Source: CAMAVH01 sp035714115 (GTDB lineage: Bacteria > Pseudomonadota > Alphaproteobacteria > SMXQ01). From it: a DNA stretch of 64,000 nucleotides. A model generated the notes under the pieces. It ran no database searches. It was not told the DNA's origin and saw nothing but the letters and a program-made list of their open reading frames with translations. Location: contig DASTMO010000089.1 in the NCBI GenBank assembly GCA_035714115.1, positions 1-64,000 on the forward strand. The letters run 5' to 3'. Shown here one piece after another: positions 52,716 to 61,738 of this stretch; the first letter of the stretch is position 1; every line of letters begins with the position of its first letter. Both the position numbers and the translations under genes were made by a program.

Positions 52716-52726
52716 CGAGCGGCTCG
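52694..52726. terminator. Inverted repeat spanning the cytochrome c stop codon
   Basis: CGAGCCGCTCGC and its exact reverse complement are separated by nine bases that contain the TAG stop. There is no T tract, but its place between the convergent cytochrome and cheZ genes suggests a transcription barrier or 3' end-stabilising hairpin. Confidence 0.5.
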
Positions 52727-52753
52727 AATGGTCGGGCCTCGATAGGTCGATGC

Positions 52754-53335
52754 TCAGTTCAAACTGTTGAACAGCGCGTCGATCTCGTCCTGGGTCTTGG
52801 CGCCGCTGGGCATCGCCGGGCCGTTGAGCAGGCCATCGCCGTCCTTTTTCGCAGCGGGGGGCGGCGCCATGCCGTTGATCTCGGCGCCGCAGACCGCCGC
52901 GAGGGCGTTGACGCGCTTCTCGATGCTCTGCAGCGTACGCACGATCTTGGTGATGCGCTGGCCGGTGATGTCCTGAAAGCCGCAGGCTTCGTAAATGCGC
53001 GTCGCTTCCTGGCGCATGTTGTCGGCGGCCTCGTCGTCGGACAGGCCGTTGGCGACCTCTTCGATCTTTTCGGCCGCGTCCATGATGGTGTTGGTGGCGT
53101 TCATCGCTTCAGTGACGATCTCTTCCAGCTCGTCGGTCGCGGTGGTGAAGGCGACGCCGTTCTCGTCATGGCGCAGCGCCTTGATCTCCTCGCGCGATTC
53201 GCGGATGTAACCGGAGATATATTCCAGAATAGCCACCATCGGCTCCTTCTCGCGGCGGTCCAGGCCGCGCAGGGATTCGATGACTTTCTGCAGATAGTCG
53301 TGGGCGTCGCCGATTTGCATGTTGTTCTGCGCCAT
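52754..53335 (-). CDS. cheZ: Chemotaxis protein phosphatase CheZ
   Basis: 193 residues. The long helical hairpin carries the catalytic segment ACGFQDITGQRITKIV, with Asp and Gln that position water to hydrolyse CheY phosphate. A flexible Ala/Pro/Lys linker leads to the C-terminal CheY-docking peptide TQDEIDALFNSLN. CheZ is uncommon in alphaproteobacteria with plain phosphate-sink systems but is known in several lineages. It is the last gene of the che operon, next to a cheY. Confidence 0.9.
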   Translation of the reverse strand: MAQNNMQIGDAHDYLQKVIESLRGLDRREKEPMVAILEYISGYIRESREEIKALRHDENGVAFTTATDELEEIVTEAMNATNTIMDAAEKIEEVANGLSDDEAADNMRQEATRIYEACGFQDITGQRITKIVRTLQSIEKRVNALAAVCGAEINGMAPPPAAKKDGDGLLNGPAMPSGAKTQDEIDALFNSLN

Positions 53336-53385
53336 GACGGTCTCGCTGAATAGGTTGAGAGGATGCGGCTCGCGAAGCTTGCGCC

Positions 53386-53778
53386 TCAGAGCGGGCCGAG
53401 CACGCTCGACATCTTCATTTTCAGGGTTTCGGCGTTGAACGGCTTGACGATGTAGTTCGACACGCCGGCCTGCTTCGCAGCGACCACGTTTTCGGCCTTG
53501 CTTTCCGCCGTCACCATGATGAAGGGGATGTGCTTCAGCTTGTCGTCGGCGCGCACCTTCTTCAGGAAGTCGATGCCGGTCATCGGCGCCATGTTCCAGT
53601 CGGAGATAATCAGGTCGTAGTTGCCGCCGCTCTGCTGCAGCTTCAGAAGCGCGGCCTCGCCGTCGGTGGCGTCGTCGACGTTGCCGAAGTCGAGCTGCTT
53701 GAGCAGGTTGCGCAAGATGCGCAGCATCGTCGCGTAATCGTCGACGATCAGAATGCGGATATTGCGGTTAACGGACAT
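53386..53778 (-). CDS. cheY: Chemotaxis response regulator CheY (first copy)
   Basis: A 130-residue single receiver domain. The acid pair is Asp13-Asp14, the phosphoacceptor Asp60 in LIISDWNMAPMTGIDF, with Thr in MVTAES and Lys in YIVKPF. Its closeness to the E. coli CheY pattern (DWNM, KPF) and its place beside cheZ suggest that it is the flagellar-motor-binding CheY. CCAGGAGA precedes the ATG. Confidence 0.93.
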   Translation of the reverse strand: MSVNRNIRILIVDDYATMLRILRNLLKQLDFGNVDDATDGEAALLKLQQSGGNYDLIISDWNMAPMTGIDFLKKVRADDKLKHIPFIMVTAESKAENVVAAKQAGVSNYIVKPFNAETLKMKMSSVLGPL

Positions 53779-53831
53779 CTTGGTCTCCTGGTCTCTCGAT
53801 AGGGGGGAAGTTACAGCCCCGAGGTTAAAGT

Positions 53832-54743
53832 TCAGTTGCCGCGCGCTCCGGCGGCCAACGGCCGCAGCGGTGCGATCGGCTTGAGCGGTGCGGCGGCCGG
53901 CGCGGCGATGGGCGACGCGGCAGGCGCGCCAGGCGTGGTGCGGCAGTAAAGACCGTGCACGCCTTCTTGCGGCTTGAAGAGGTTGCTGACGCCAAACACC
54001 GTCTCGGCGCCGCCGAGGAACAGCAGGCCGTCCGGCGTCATCACTTTGCTGATGCCGTCGAGCACGCGCTCCTTGGTCGGCAGATCGAAGTAGATCAGCA
54101 CGTTGCGGCAGAAGACGATGTCGAACTGGCCGAGCGGCTTGAGATCGTGCAGCAGGTTGTAGAGCCGATAGTCGACCATCGAGCGGATATCCGGCTTGAC
54201 CTGCCAGACGTCGCCCTGCTTTTCGAAATACTTCACCAGCATTTGCACCGGCAGGCCGCGCTGCACTTCGAACTGGCTATAGATGCCGGACTTGGCGCGA
54301 TCGAGCGCTTTACGCGAGATGTCGGTGCCGAGGATCTGAATCTTCCAGCCGGCCAGCTGCGCCGCCTTCTCCTTGAGGATCATGGCGAGCGTATAGGGCT
54401 CCTGGCCGGTCGAAGCGGCGGCGCACCAAATCCGGATCGTCTTGGTGGCGGCGCGCTTGGCGATCAGGTCGGGCAGCACTTTGTCGCGGAACAGGTCGAA
54501 CGGCTTGCCGTCGCGAAAGAAGAACGATTCATTGGTCGTCATCGCCTCGACGACGTCCTCGACCAAGCCGCCCGCGGGCTTGCCGCGCAGCGCTTCGATG
54601 AGCGGGCCGAGGCCGCTGAAGCCGTGCAGGCGCGCGATCGGCGCCAGGCGGTTTTCCAGCAGGTAGACTTTGTCTTTGCTGACGATCAGGCCGGAATGCT
54701 GCTTGAGCAAAGCGGCCATGAAATCCAGTTCATTGTCGTTCAT
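53832..54743 (-). CDS. cheR: Chemotaxis protein methyltransferase CheR
   Basis: About 303 residues from the ATG at 54743, which overlaps the cheB stop by four bases; the longer open frame is a shadow of cheB. Motifs are TTNESFFFRDGKPFD, the SAM-binding WCAAASTGQEPYTLAM, GTDISRKAL and RNVLIYFD. A Pro/Ala-rich tail follows the catalytic domain. It methylates glutamates in chemoreceptors for adaptation. Confidence 0.94.
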   Translation of the reverse strand: MNDNELDFMAALLKQHSGLIVSKDKVYLLENRLAPIARLHGFSGLGPLIEALRGKPAGGLVEDVVEAMTTNESFFFRDGKPFDLFRDKVLPDLIAKRAATKTIRIWCAAASTGQEPYTLAMILKEKAAQLAGWKIQILGTDISRKALDRAKSGIYSQFEVQRGLPVQMLVKYFEKQGDVWQVKPDIRSMVDYRLYNLLHDLKPLGQFDIVFCRNVLIYFDLPTKERVLDGISKVMTPDGLLFLGGAETVFGVSNLFKPQEGVHGLYCRTTPGAPAASPIAAPAAAPLKPIAPLRPLAAGARGN

Positions 54744-55897
54744 GGGGACACCTTGGGCAGCAGATTGGAGATATGAGGCGCGATCTCGTTGATCGGCAGG
54801 ACCGCCGAACAGAGACCGTTGGTCGCGACAGCGCCGGGCATCCCCCACACGACGCTGCTCGCTTCGTCTTGCGCGACAAGATTGCCGCCGGCGGCGATCA
54901 GATCCTTGCCGCCGTTCAGGCCGTCGCTGCCCATGCCGGTCAGGATCACGGCCAGCACATGGCTGCCGAAAGCGGCGCACAGGCTGCGGAACATCGGGTC
55001 GACCGAGGGGCGACAGAAGTTTTCCGCCGGGCCGTCGCTCAGGCGGATCGTCGGCTTGCCCGCCTTCATCTCGATGAGCATGTGGCGATCGCCGGGCGCG
55101 AGATAGATGCGGCCTTTTTGCAAGGTCTCGCCGTCGACGCCTTCGGCGCAGGGCTGGCTGCAGTTGCGCGTGATGTGCTGCGCCAGAATCGAAGTGAACA
55201 GGCGCGGCATATGCTGGGTGATCACCACCGGCACGGGCAGCGGCTTGGGCAGGCTGCGCAGCACGGTGAATAGAGCTTGCGGACCGCCGGTCGAAGAGCC
55301 GATGGCGAGCACGGCGGGAACCACGGGATTGGCCTTGCGCAGCACGACCGGGCGCTTGACCGTGGGCGGCGCGGGAGCGCGCAGCGCCGGCTTGGCGGCG
55401 CCCGCCGGCACAGGAACGCGGCGCGGCATCAGGCGCGGGCGCGCGCCGAGCGAGCGGATTTTCTCCAGCAGCTCGCGCTGGAAACTGCCGTCGGCGCCGA
55501 TTTCGCGCGGGCTGGTCGGCTTGGGCAGATAGTCGGTGGCGCCGAGCTCCATCGCCTTCAAGCTGATCTCGGCGTTGCGCTGGGTCAGCGTCGAGGCGAC
55601 GATCACCTTGAGGTCCGGATCGATCTCCAACAGCTGCGGCAGGGCCGAGAGGCCGTCCATGATCGGCATCTCGATGTCGAGCACGACGACCTGGATGTCG
55701 TTGGTGCGCAGCATGTTGATCGCCGACTGGCCGTTGGAAGCGGAGGCGACGACCTCGATCGCCGGCTCGGTGGCCATGATTCGCTGCAGCAAGCCGCGGA
55801 TCACCGCCGAATCGTCGACGACCATCACCCGGACCTTGTTGGCCGGAGTCGGGCGTTCGGGCGGGAGTTTGGCGGCGGCGGCGGGCATCGGGTCCAT
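54740..55897 (-). CDS. cheB: Chemotaxis protein-glutamate methylesterase CheB
   Basis: About 385 residues from the ATG at 55897; a TTG at 55921 would add eight. The N-terminal receiver has VMVVDDSAVIRGLL and the phosphoacceptor in VVLDIEMPIMDGL. A linker (about 140-200) leads to the methylesterase with Ser in AIGSSTGGPQAL, His in VITQHMPRL and Asp in TGMGSDGLNGG. It removes receptor methyl groups when phosphorylated by CheA. It lies between the second cheY and cheR. Confidence 0.95.
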   Translation of the reverse strand: MDPMPAAAAKLPPERPTPANKVRVMVVDDSAVIRGLLQRIMATEPAIEVVASASNGQSAINMLRTNDIQVVVLDIEMPIMDGLSALPQLLEIDPDLKVIVASTLTQRNAEISLKAMELGATDYLPKPTSPREIGADGSFQRELLEKIRSLGARPRLMPRRVPVPAGAAKPALRAPAPPTVKRPVVLRKANPVVPAVLAIGSSTGGPQALFTVLRSLPKPLPVPVVITQHMPRLFTSILAQHITRNCSQPCAEGVDGETLQKGRIYLAPGDRHMLIEMKAGKPTIRLSDGPAENFCRPSVDPMFRSLCAAFGSHVLAVILTGMGSDGLNGGKDLIAAGGNLVAQDEASSVVWGMPGAVATNGLCSAVLPINEIAPHISNLLPKVSP

Positions 55898-55932
55898 CCT
55901 GGAGCTTTCGGCCTGAAACAAAATGGGGGCGG

Positions 55933-56322
55933 CTATTCGCCGATCAGGCCGACCTGCAGGAACTTGCTGCGCAAGATGTCCTGGTCGAACGGCTTCATGA
56001 TGTATTCGTTGGCGCCGGCCTCGATGGCGGCGGTAATGCGCGACAGGTCGTTCTCGGTGGTGCAGAAGATCACGATCGGCTTATCGCCGCCCGGGCTGGC
56101 GCGCAGCGCGATGAGGAAGTCGAGGCCGTTCATCACCGGCATGTTCCAATCGAGCAGGATGCTGACCGGCATTTCCTTGCCGCAGGCTTCGAGCGCCTCT
56201 TTGCCGTCTGCGGCCTCCGACACCTTGCAGCCGAGATTGATCAGCATCGGCCGCACAATGGTGCGGATGGTCTTGGAGTCATCGACCAGCAGGCAGGTCA
56301 GCGATTGCGGTGCGGCGTTCAT
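55933..56322 (-). CDS. CheY-like response regulator (second copy)
   Basis: A 129-residue single receiver domain with Asp14-Asp15, phosphoacceptor Asp58 in ILLDWNMPVMNGLDF, Thr in FCTTEN and Lys in YIMKPFD. It is distinct from the copy beside cheZ. Multiple CheY proteins in one operon often split into a motor-binding one and a phosphate sink or an adaptor with another output. It lies between cheA and cheB. Confidence 0.92.
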   Translation of the reverse strand: MNAAPQSLTCLLVDDSKTIRTIVRPMLINLGCKVSEAADGKEALEACGKEMPVSILLDWNMPVMNGLDFLIALRASPGGDKPIVIFCTTENDLSRITAAIEAGANEYIMKPFDQDILRSKFLQVGLIGE

Positions 56323-56346
56323 GGTGGCGGCTCTCGATCTGTCGGT

Positions 56347-59172
56347 TTAGGCGGCGCGCCAGGCGCCGGGCTGCAGGGCGGCGTCCTGCGGGCCGGGAGT
56401 GGGGCTGTTGCGCACTTCCATCGAGGCGGCGTTGCTGACCGCCTGGTTCATCGTACGCAGCAGTTCTTCGCGGTTAGACTTGGCGACATAGTGGTCGCAG
56501 CCGGCGTCGTAGCTCTTCTCGACGATGCCCTGGGTGGCGAGGGCCGAGAGGGCGACGAACGGCGTCTCGCGCCAGCGCGGATCGGCCTTCACGTCGCGGG
56601 CGAAGCCCATGCCGCCGAGGCCCGGCATCTCCAGATCGCTGACGATGACCGAGAACTTGCGGCCCGCTTCGCGCAGCTTGAGCGCTTCTTCCGCGTCCTT
56701 GCAGGTCGTGACCTTCCAGCCGGCGGCGGTCAGGTACGGCGTCATCAGGTTGCGGAAGAACAGGCTGTCATCGACCAGCAGCGCCTCGCGGCGATCCGAC
56801 GGCGCGGCGTCGGCATGGCCGACCCCGCCGAACCAATCGTGGAAGCCGAGGGTCAGGAAGTGGCCGGCGTCGATCACGTCGATCGCCTTGCCGGCGATCA
56901 CCGCGCTGCCGAGCAGGCCGGGCTGGTTGGCCGTGAGGGCGATGTCCATGCGGTCCTCGACGATGTCGACGATGGCGTCGACCACGAGGCCGACCGAACG
57001 GTCCTTCTCGGTGAAGACGAGGACGGAGTGCGTCTCGTTCTGATGCCAGTCCTGCGTCTCGTTGAACGGCACCAGCGGCATGAGATGGTCGCGGTACTGC
57101 ACGACATAGCGGCCCTGGGTGTATTCGGCGTTGGCCGCGGGAATGCGCTCGATGCGGGTGACGAGGCCGAGCGGGATCGCCTTGACCTCCTGGCCGCCGG
57201 CGCGGAACAACAGGAACGAAGCGGTGCTCTCGCTGGTTTGCGTCTTGGCGGCTTCGGCGGCTTGGGTTTCTTCGAGCTGGGCATTGCCGAGCGAGTCGGC
57301 GATGCCATGCGGATCGAGGATCATGATGACGTTGCCGTCGCCGAGAATGGTGTTGCCCGAGTAGACCGACAGGCTGCGCAGCAGGTGCGAGACCGGCTTG
57401 ACGACGATTTCCTCGGTATCGAACACGCGGTCGACGATCATGCCGAACTTGGTGTTGCCGACCTGGGCGATGACGATGGAGCGGCTGTCGTCGGCCAGGT
57501 CGGCGGCGGCATCGGGCTCCTCGATCTGCATCAGGCGATTGAGCGAGACCAGCGGCAGCAGGCGGTTGCGCAGGCGCAGCACCGGCGAGTGATTGATCTC
57601 TTCGATGCGGGCTTCGCTGTTGCGCGAGGCGCGCACCAGCTCCAGCACGTTGATCTGCGGGATGGCGAAGCGCTGCTTGGCGCACTCGACGACGAGCGCC
57701 GAGACGATCGCCAGGGTGAGCGGGATCTTGATGGTGAAGATCGTGCCATGGCCCGGGTTCGAGCGCAGCTCGATGGTGCCGCCGATCTTCTCGATATTGC
57801 TGCGCACCACGTCCATGCCGACGCCGCGGCCCGAGACGTTGGTGACCTTCTCGGCGGTCGAGAAGCCGGCGCGGAAGATGAACTGGTAGAGCTGATGATC
57901 GCTCATCGTCTGCAGTTCGGTTTCGGTCGCCAGGCCGTTGGCCAACGCCTTGGCGCGGATTTTCTCCGCGTTCAGACCGCGGCCGTCGTCGGCGATCGAA
58001 ATGATGATGTGGCCGCCCTCGTGATAAGCCTTGAGGGTGATGGTGCCGACGTCGTTCTTGCCCGCGGCGACGCGGTCTTTGGCGGTCGCTTCGAGACCGT
58101 GGTCGACCGAGTTGCGGACCATGTGGGTGAGCGGGTCTTTGATCAGCTCGAGCAGCTGGCGATCCAGCTCGGTCTCGGCGCCCTGCATCACCAGGTCGAC
58201 CTTCTTGCCAAGTTCGACCGATAGGTCGCGCACGATGCGCGGCAGCTTCGACCAGGCGTTGCCGATCGGCTGCATGCGGCTCTTCATCACGCCTTCCTGC
58301 AGTTCGGTCGTGATCAGGCTGAGGCGCTGCAGCGGCGTCTTGAACTCGCTGTCTTCGCGGCCGCGCACCATCTGCAGCAACTGGTTGCGGGTCAGCACCA
58401 GCTCGCTGACCAGCGTCATCAGGTTTTCGAGAATGTCGACGCCGACGCGGATCGAAGCGGCGGCGACGGCGGAATCCTTGGCTTCGCCGGCGGCGGCTTG
58501 CGGCGCGGCCTTCTGAACGGGGGCCGGGACCGAAGCGGGCGCGGCAACGGTCGGCGCGCGCTGCTCTTCGGCGGCCATCATCGCCAGCATCGCCTCTTCG
58601 GCGGCGCTTTCCTTGGCGCGGCGCTCGTCATCGGCCTCATCTTGAGGCGGAATGCCCTGAGCGGCGAGCGCCGAGGCGACCTCGGCGAGCAATTCGGCGG
58701 CGACCGGGAAGCCGCGCTCGTTGAGCACCGGCGCCTGATCGTCGTTGTGGGGTTCTTCATATGCCGCCGCCGGGGCGGCAGGGGCAGCCGGCGCTTCGCC
58801 GGCGGCCAAGGCGTTCAGCTCGGCGATCAGCCCCGAATCGTCGCCGGCCGGCTCCTGGCCGGTCTCTTCGAGGGTGCTGAGGATCGAGCGGATGCAATCG
58901 AGGCAGCGCAGGATCAACGTCACGGCATTGGGCGTGACGGTCAGCTCGCCGTCGCGGAACTTGCCGAGCACGTTCTCGCCGGCATGGGCGACGGCTTCGA
59001 GGCGGCCGAGGCCGAGGAAGCCGCAGGTGCCCTTGATGGTGTGCACGAGGCGGAAGATGTTCTTGAGAATCTCGACGTCGTTCGGGTTCTGCTCGAACTT
59101 GACGAGTTCGACATCGAGGATCGCCAGGTTCTCGGCGGCCTCGGTCAGGAATTCTTGCAGCAGATCGTCCAT
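56347..59172 (-). CDS. cheA: Hybrid chemotaxis histidine kinase CheA with C-terminal receiver
   Basis: 941 residues. The order is: Hpt domain with phosphoacceptor His44 (VHTIKGTCGFLG); an acidic Ala/Pro-rich linker (about 125-240) in place of a clear P2 domain; dimerisation helices (DILENLMTLVSELVLTRNQLL); ATPase (HMVRNSVDHGLE, then ADDGRGLN and GRGVGMDVV); a CheW-like P5; a second CheW-like segment (about 650-800); and a receiver with LLVDDSLFFRNL and Asp in VIVSDLEMPGLGG. The extra receiver is not in E. coli CheA and could act as an internal phosphate sink or brake. Confidence 0.95.
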   Translation of the reverse strand: MDDLLQEFLTEAAENLAILDVELVKFEQNPNDVEILKNIFRLVHTIKGTCGFLGLGRLEAVAHAGENVLGKFRDGELTVTPNAVTLILRCLDCIRSILSTLEETGQEPAGDDSGLIAELNALAAGEAPAAPAAPAAAYEEPHNDDQAPVLNERGFPVAAELLAEVASALAAQGIPPQDEADDERRAKESAAEEAMLAMMAAEEQRAPTVAAPASVPAPVQKAAPQAAAGEAKDSAVAAASIRVGVDILENLMTLVSELVLTRNQLLQMVRGREDSEFKTPLQRLSLITTELQEGVMKSRMQPIGNAWSKLPRIVRDLSVELGKKVDLVMQGAETELDRQLLELIKDPLTHMVRNSVDHGLEATAKDRVAAGKNDVGTITLKAYHEGGHIIISIADDGRGLNAEKIRAKALANGLATETELQTMSDHQLYQFIFRAGFSTAEKVTNVSGRGVGMDVVRSNIEKIGGTIELRSNPGHGTIFTIKIPLTLAIVSALVVECAKQRFAIPQINVLELVRASRNSEARIEEINHSPVLRLRNRLLPLVSLNRLMQIEEPDAAADLADDSRSIVIAQVGNTKFGMIVDRVFDTEEIVVKPVSHLLRSLSVYSGNTILGDGNVIMILDPHGIADSLGNAQLEETQAAEAAKTQTSESTASFLLFRAGGQEVKAIPLGLVTRIERIPAANAEYTQGRYVVQYRDHLMPLVPFNETQDWHQNETHSVLVFTEKDRSVGLVVDAIVDIVEDRMDIALTANQPGLLGSAVIAGKAIDVIDAGHFLTLGFHDWFGGVGHADAAPSDRREALLVDDSLFFRNLMTPYLTAAGWKVTTCKDAEEALKLREAGRKFSVIVSDLEMPGLGGMGFARDVKADPRWRETPFVALSALATQGIVEKSYDAGCDHYVAKSNREELLRTMNQAVSNAASMEVRNSPTPGPQDAALQPGAWRAA

Positions 59173-59190
59173 GATCGCTTCCCTCGTGGC

Positions 59191-59685
59191 TTAATTGCGG
59201 ACGCGGATGTCAAGCAGGCGGTCGATGTCGAGCACGACCATCAGCTGATCCGCCAGGCGGTGGACGCCCTTGGAGAAATCCTTCCAGAGCCCGTCGATCG
59301 TTGCCGGATTGGATTCGAAACTGTCGTTGGCCAGCGTGATCACGTCGCCGACATGATCGACCAGCAGGGTGTAGAGCTCATGGCCGCTTTCGACCGTCAC
59401 GCCCATGGCGCGGGACGCGGGATCGCGCTGATCCTTGAGGCCGAGGCGGATGCGCACGTCGATAACGGTGACGATACGGCCGCGCAGGTTGATCAGGCCG
59501 CGCACTTCGGTCGGCGCCAGCGGCACCGGCGCGATGCGGTCGGGCACCAGAATGTCCTGCACGCGCTGCACCGGCACGCCGAACATCTGGCTGCCCATGC
59601 GGAACGTCACATAATCCGTCGACTCGTCCTCCATCGGGAGGCGCTTGGCGGCTTGTGCGCGGCTGCTGGCGTCGGCGGTGATCAT
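59191..59685 (-). CDS. cheW: Chemotaxis coupling protein CheW
   Basis: About 164 residues from the ATG at 59685, favoured because CGGAG lies upstream; an ATG at 59709 is also possible. The core is YVTFRMGSQMFGVPVQRVQDIL, then VRGLINLRGRIVTVIDVRIRLGL and VDHVGDVITL, the SH3-like CheW fold. It couples receptors to CheA. It lies 19 bases before cheA in the operon. Confidence 0.94.
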   Translation of the reverse strand: MITADASSRAQAAKRLPMEDESTDYVTFRMGSQMFGVPVQRVQDILVPDRIAPVPLAPTEVRGLINLRGRIVTVIDVRIRLGLKDQRDPASRAMGVTVESGHELYTLLVDHVGDVITLANDSFESNPATIDGLWKDFSKGVHRLADQLMVVLDIDRLLDIRVRN

Positions 59686-59889
59686 GCGGGGCTCCGGGCT
59701 GTCTGGCATTTATGTCGATAGTGAGGGGCCGACATTGAGATTGTGTTAATCGCGGGTAGGAAATTCAGGAGTTTCAAACTGATGGGAAGCCCGTGAATGC
59801 TCGACTTTTGCAGGGCATGGGCCTCTCCTTTCGGATAGGTCCGGCGTTGCGAAAGCGTGGCAAATGCACGGCCAGGTTGTGCAACTCCC
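59686..59889. other. Gap between receptor gene and cheW
   Basis: About 200 bases, locally richer in A/T (around 59735-59780), on the reverse-strand path from the receptor to cheW. No gene and no clear terminator were seen. It could hold a promoter for cheWAYBRYZ. Confidence 0.35.
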
Positions 59890-61572
59890 TCAAATCGCGC
59901 GAATGCGGTTGAAGAACCCTTCGACCTGGCGGCTCAGCACATCGGCCTGGCGCGCCACGTCGTCGGTCGCGTTCTGCACGTCACGGGCGGCGCCCTCGGT
60001 CTCGCTCACGCCCTGGGTCACCTGCAGCGTATTGTCGTTCACGCTTTGGGTGCCGACCGCGGCGTCTTGGACGCTGCGGGCGATGTCCTGGGTGGCGGCG
60101 CTCTGCTCCTGCACCGCGGCGGCGATGGTCGTCATGGTTTCGCGCAGTTGGTTCATGGTGCCGTCGATCAGGGCGATGGCATTCACCGAAGCTTCGGTCG
60201 CCTGCTGGATGTCCGCGACCTGGGCGACGATGTCTTCCGTGGCGCGCGCGGTCTGCGTCGCCAGGGTCTTGACCTCGTTGGCGACGACTGCAAAGCCCTT
60301 GCCGGCCTCGCCGGCGCGCGCCGATTCGATGGTCGCGTTGAGCGCCAGAAGGTTGGTCTGAGCGGCGATGTCGTTGATCAGGCCGACGACCTCGCCGATC
60401 TTCTGCGCGGCGGCAGCGAGGCTTTGCACGGTATCGCTCGCCGCCCGCATCTGCTGGGTGCAGGTTTCGACCACGCCGTTGGAGCGCGTCACCTGCTGGC
60501 CGATCTCGCCAATCGAGGCGGTGAGCTCCTCGGTCGCCGAGGCGACGGTCTGCACGTTGTTGCTCGCCTCTTCGCTGGCGCCGGCGACGATCGTCATGCG
60601 GGCGTTGGTGTCCTGGGCGATGCGCGACATTTCGCGCGACGAGCTGCCGAGCTGCGTGGTCGCGGCCGTCACGGTCGAGAGCACGCCTTCGACGTCGCGA
60701 TTGAAATCTTCGATGCTGATTTCCAGGTTCTTCTGGCGGACTTCGCGGGCGGCCTGCTCGGCGGCTTTCTCGGCTTCGAGCCGGCGGTTCTGTTCCAGGT
60801 TCTCCTTGAAGACGGCAAGGGCGCGGGCGATTTCGCCAACCTCGTCGGCGCGCTTTGCGCCCGGCACGTTGGTCGCCAGATCGCCGCCGGCGATGGCGCG
60901 CATCGCGTCGGTGACGGAGGCGAGCGGACGCGAAATCAGCCGCACGGAGATGAAGAAGCTCGCGAGCAGGCCGAGCACCAGGGTGCCGGCGGCAACGCCG
61001 ACCAGCATCATGACGCTGCTCTGAAACAGCGCGTCTTGCGCCTCGGACAGCTCCTCGGCCTGGCCCTTGTAGACAGCGACGAGCTCGTCGATCTGTTTGC
61101 CGAGGGCGGTGCGGTTGGCGCGGTTGGCGTCGTTATCGCCCCATTCGCGCGCCGCCGCCGGGCTAGTCGTGTCGTTCAGATCGGCGAGCTTGGTGCGAAA
61201 GGCGATGAAATCGCCGAGCGCGCCATTGGCTTTGTCGAAGCGCTCGCGGTCCGTGGCCGGGATGATCTTGCTCCAGGCGTCCATATTGGCGCGCATCTGC
61301 TTGAGCGAGGCGCGGATGCCGTCGCCGAATTTCTTGCCTTCGGCGCTGCTGGCCGACATGTAGACGCCGCGTGAATCCATCACCACGGCATTGATCAAGC
61401 CATTGACGCGTTCGGCGTAAAGCGCGCGATTGAAAGCCAATTCCTCGCTGTCGACCTGCCGGCCGAGGCTTTGCATCGAGGTGATGCCCATGGCCGCGAT
61501 GAAGGCGGTCAGGGCGGAGAGGATCCCGACGAGCGCGAGGATCTTCCAGCGAATCTTGAGATTGTCGAACAT
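59890..61572 (-). CDS. Membrane-bound methyl-accepting chemotaxis protein
   Basis: 560 residues from the ATG at 61572, preceded by GGAGAGAG. Membrane helices lie at about 9-30 and 186-208. The periplasmic four-helix-type sensor between them has no recognisable PAS or Cache motif. A HAMP domain (SRPLASVTDAMRAIAGGDLA) follows, then the signalling hairpin with tip GKGFAVVANEVKTLATQTARAT. As first gene of the che operon it is probably its dedicated receptor. About 200 bases separate it from cheW, so cheW may also have its own promoter. Confidence 0.93.
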   Translation of the reverse strand: MFDNLKIRWKILALVGILSALTAFIAAMGITSMQSLGRQVDSEELAFNRALYAERVNGLINAVVMDSRGVYMSASSAEGKKFGDGIRASLKQMRANMDAWSKIIPATDRERFDKANGALGDFIAFRTKLADLNDTTSPAAAREWGDNDANRANRTALGKQIDELVAVYKGQAEELSEAQDALFQSSVMMLVGVAAGTLVLGLLASFFISVRLISRPLASVTDAMRAIAGGDLATNVPGAKRADEVGEIARALAVFKENLEQNRRLEAEKAAEQAAREVRQKNLEISIEDFNRDVEGVLSTVTAATTQLGSSSREMSRIAQDTNARMTIVAGASEEASNNVQTVASATEELTASIGEIGQQVTRSNGVVETCTQQMRAASDTVQSLAAAAQKIGEVVGLINDIAAQTNLLALNATIESARAGEAGKGFAVVANEVKTLATQTARATEDIVAQVADIQQATEASVNAIALIDGTMNQLRETMTTIAAAVQEQSAATQDIARSVQDAAVGTQSVNDNTLQVTQGVSETEGAARDVQNATDDVARQADVLSRQVEGFFNRIRAI

Positions 61573-61738
61573 CGTCTCTCTCCAAAGGCGAAGTGAAGAG
61601 ACCTCCGACATTGCATGGCGGATCGGCCCTTCGGTCTGCTGTCGTCGTATCAACAGTCAAAGCGAGAACCAATTGGCAGGACGTATATTGTGCGAGGGTA
61701 TGCCGCGCGGGTGCGTCGGCTATACCTCGGGCTAACAG

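Noticed and set aside
56305..58224. 639-codon forward open frame opposite cheA
   Set aside because: Antisense shadow rich in Asp/Arg/Gly repeats caused by codon bias; cheA is complete on the other strand.
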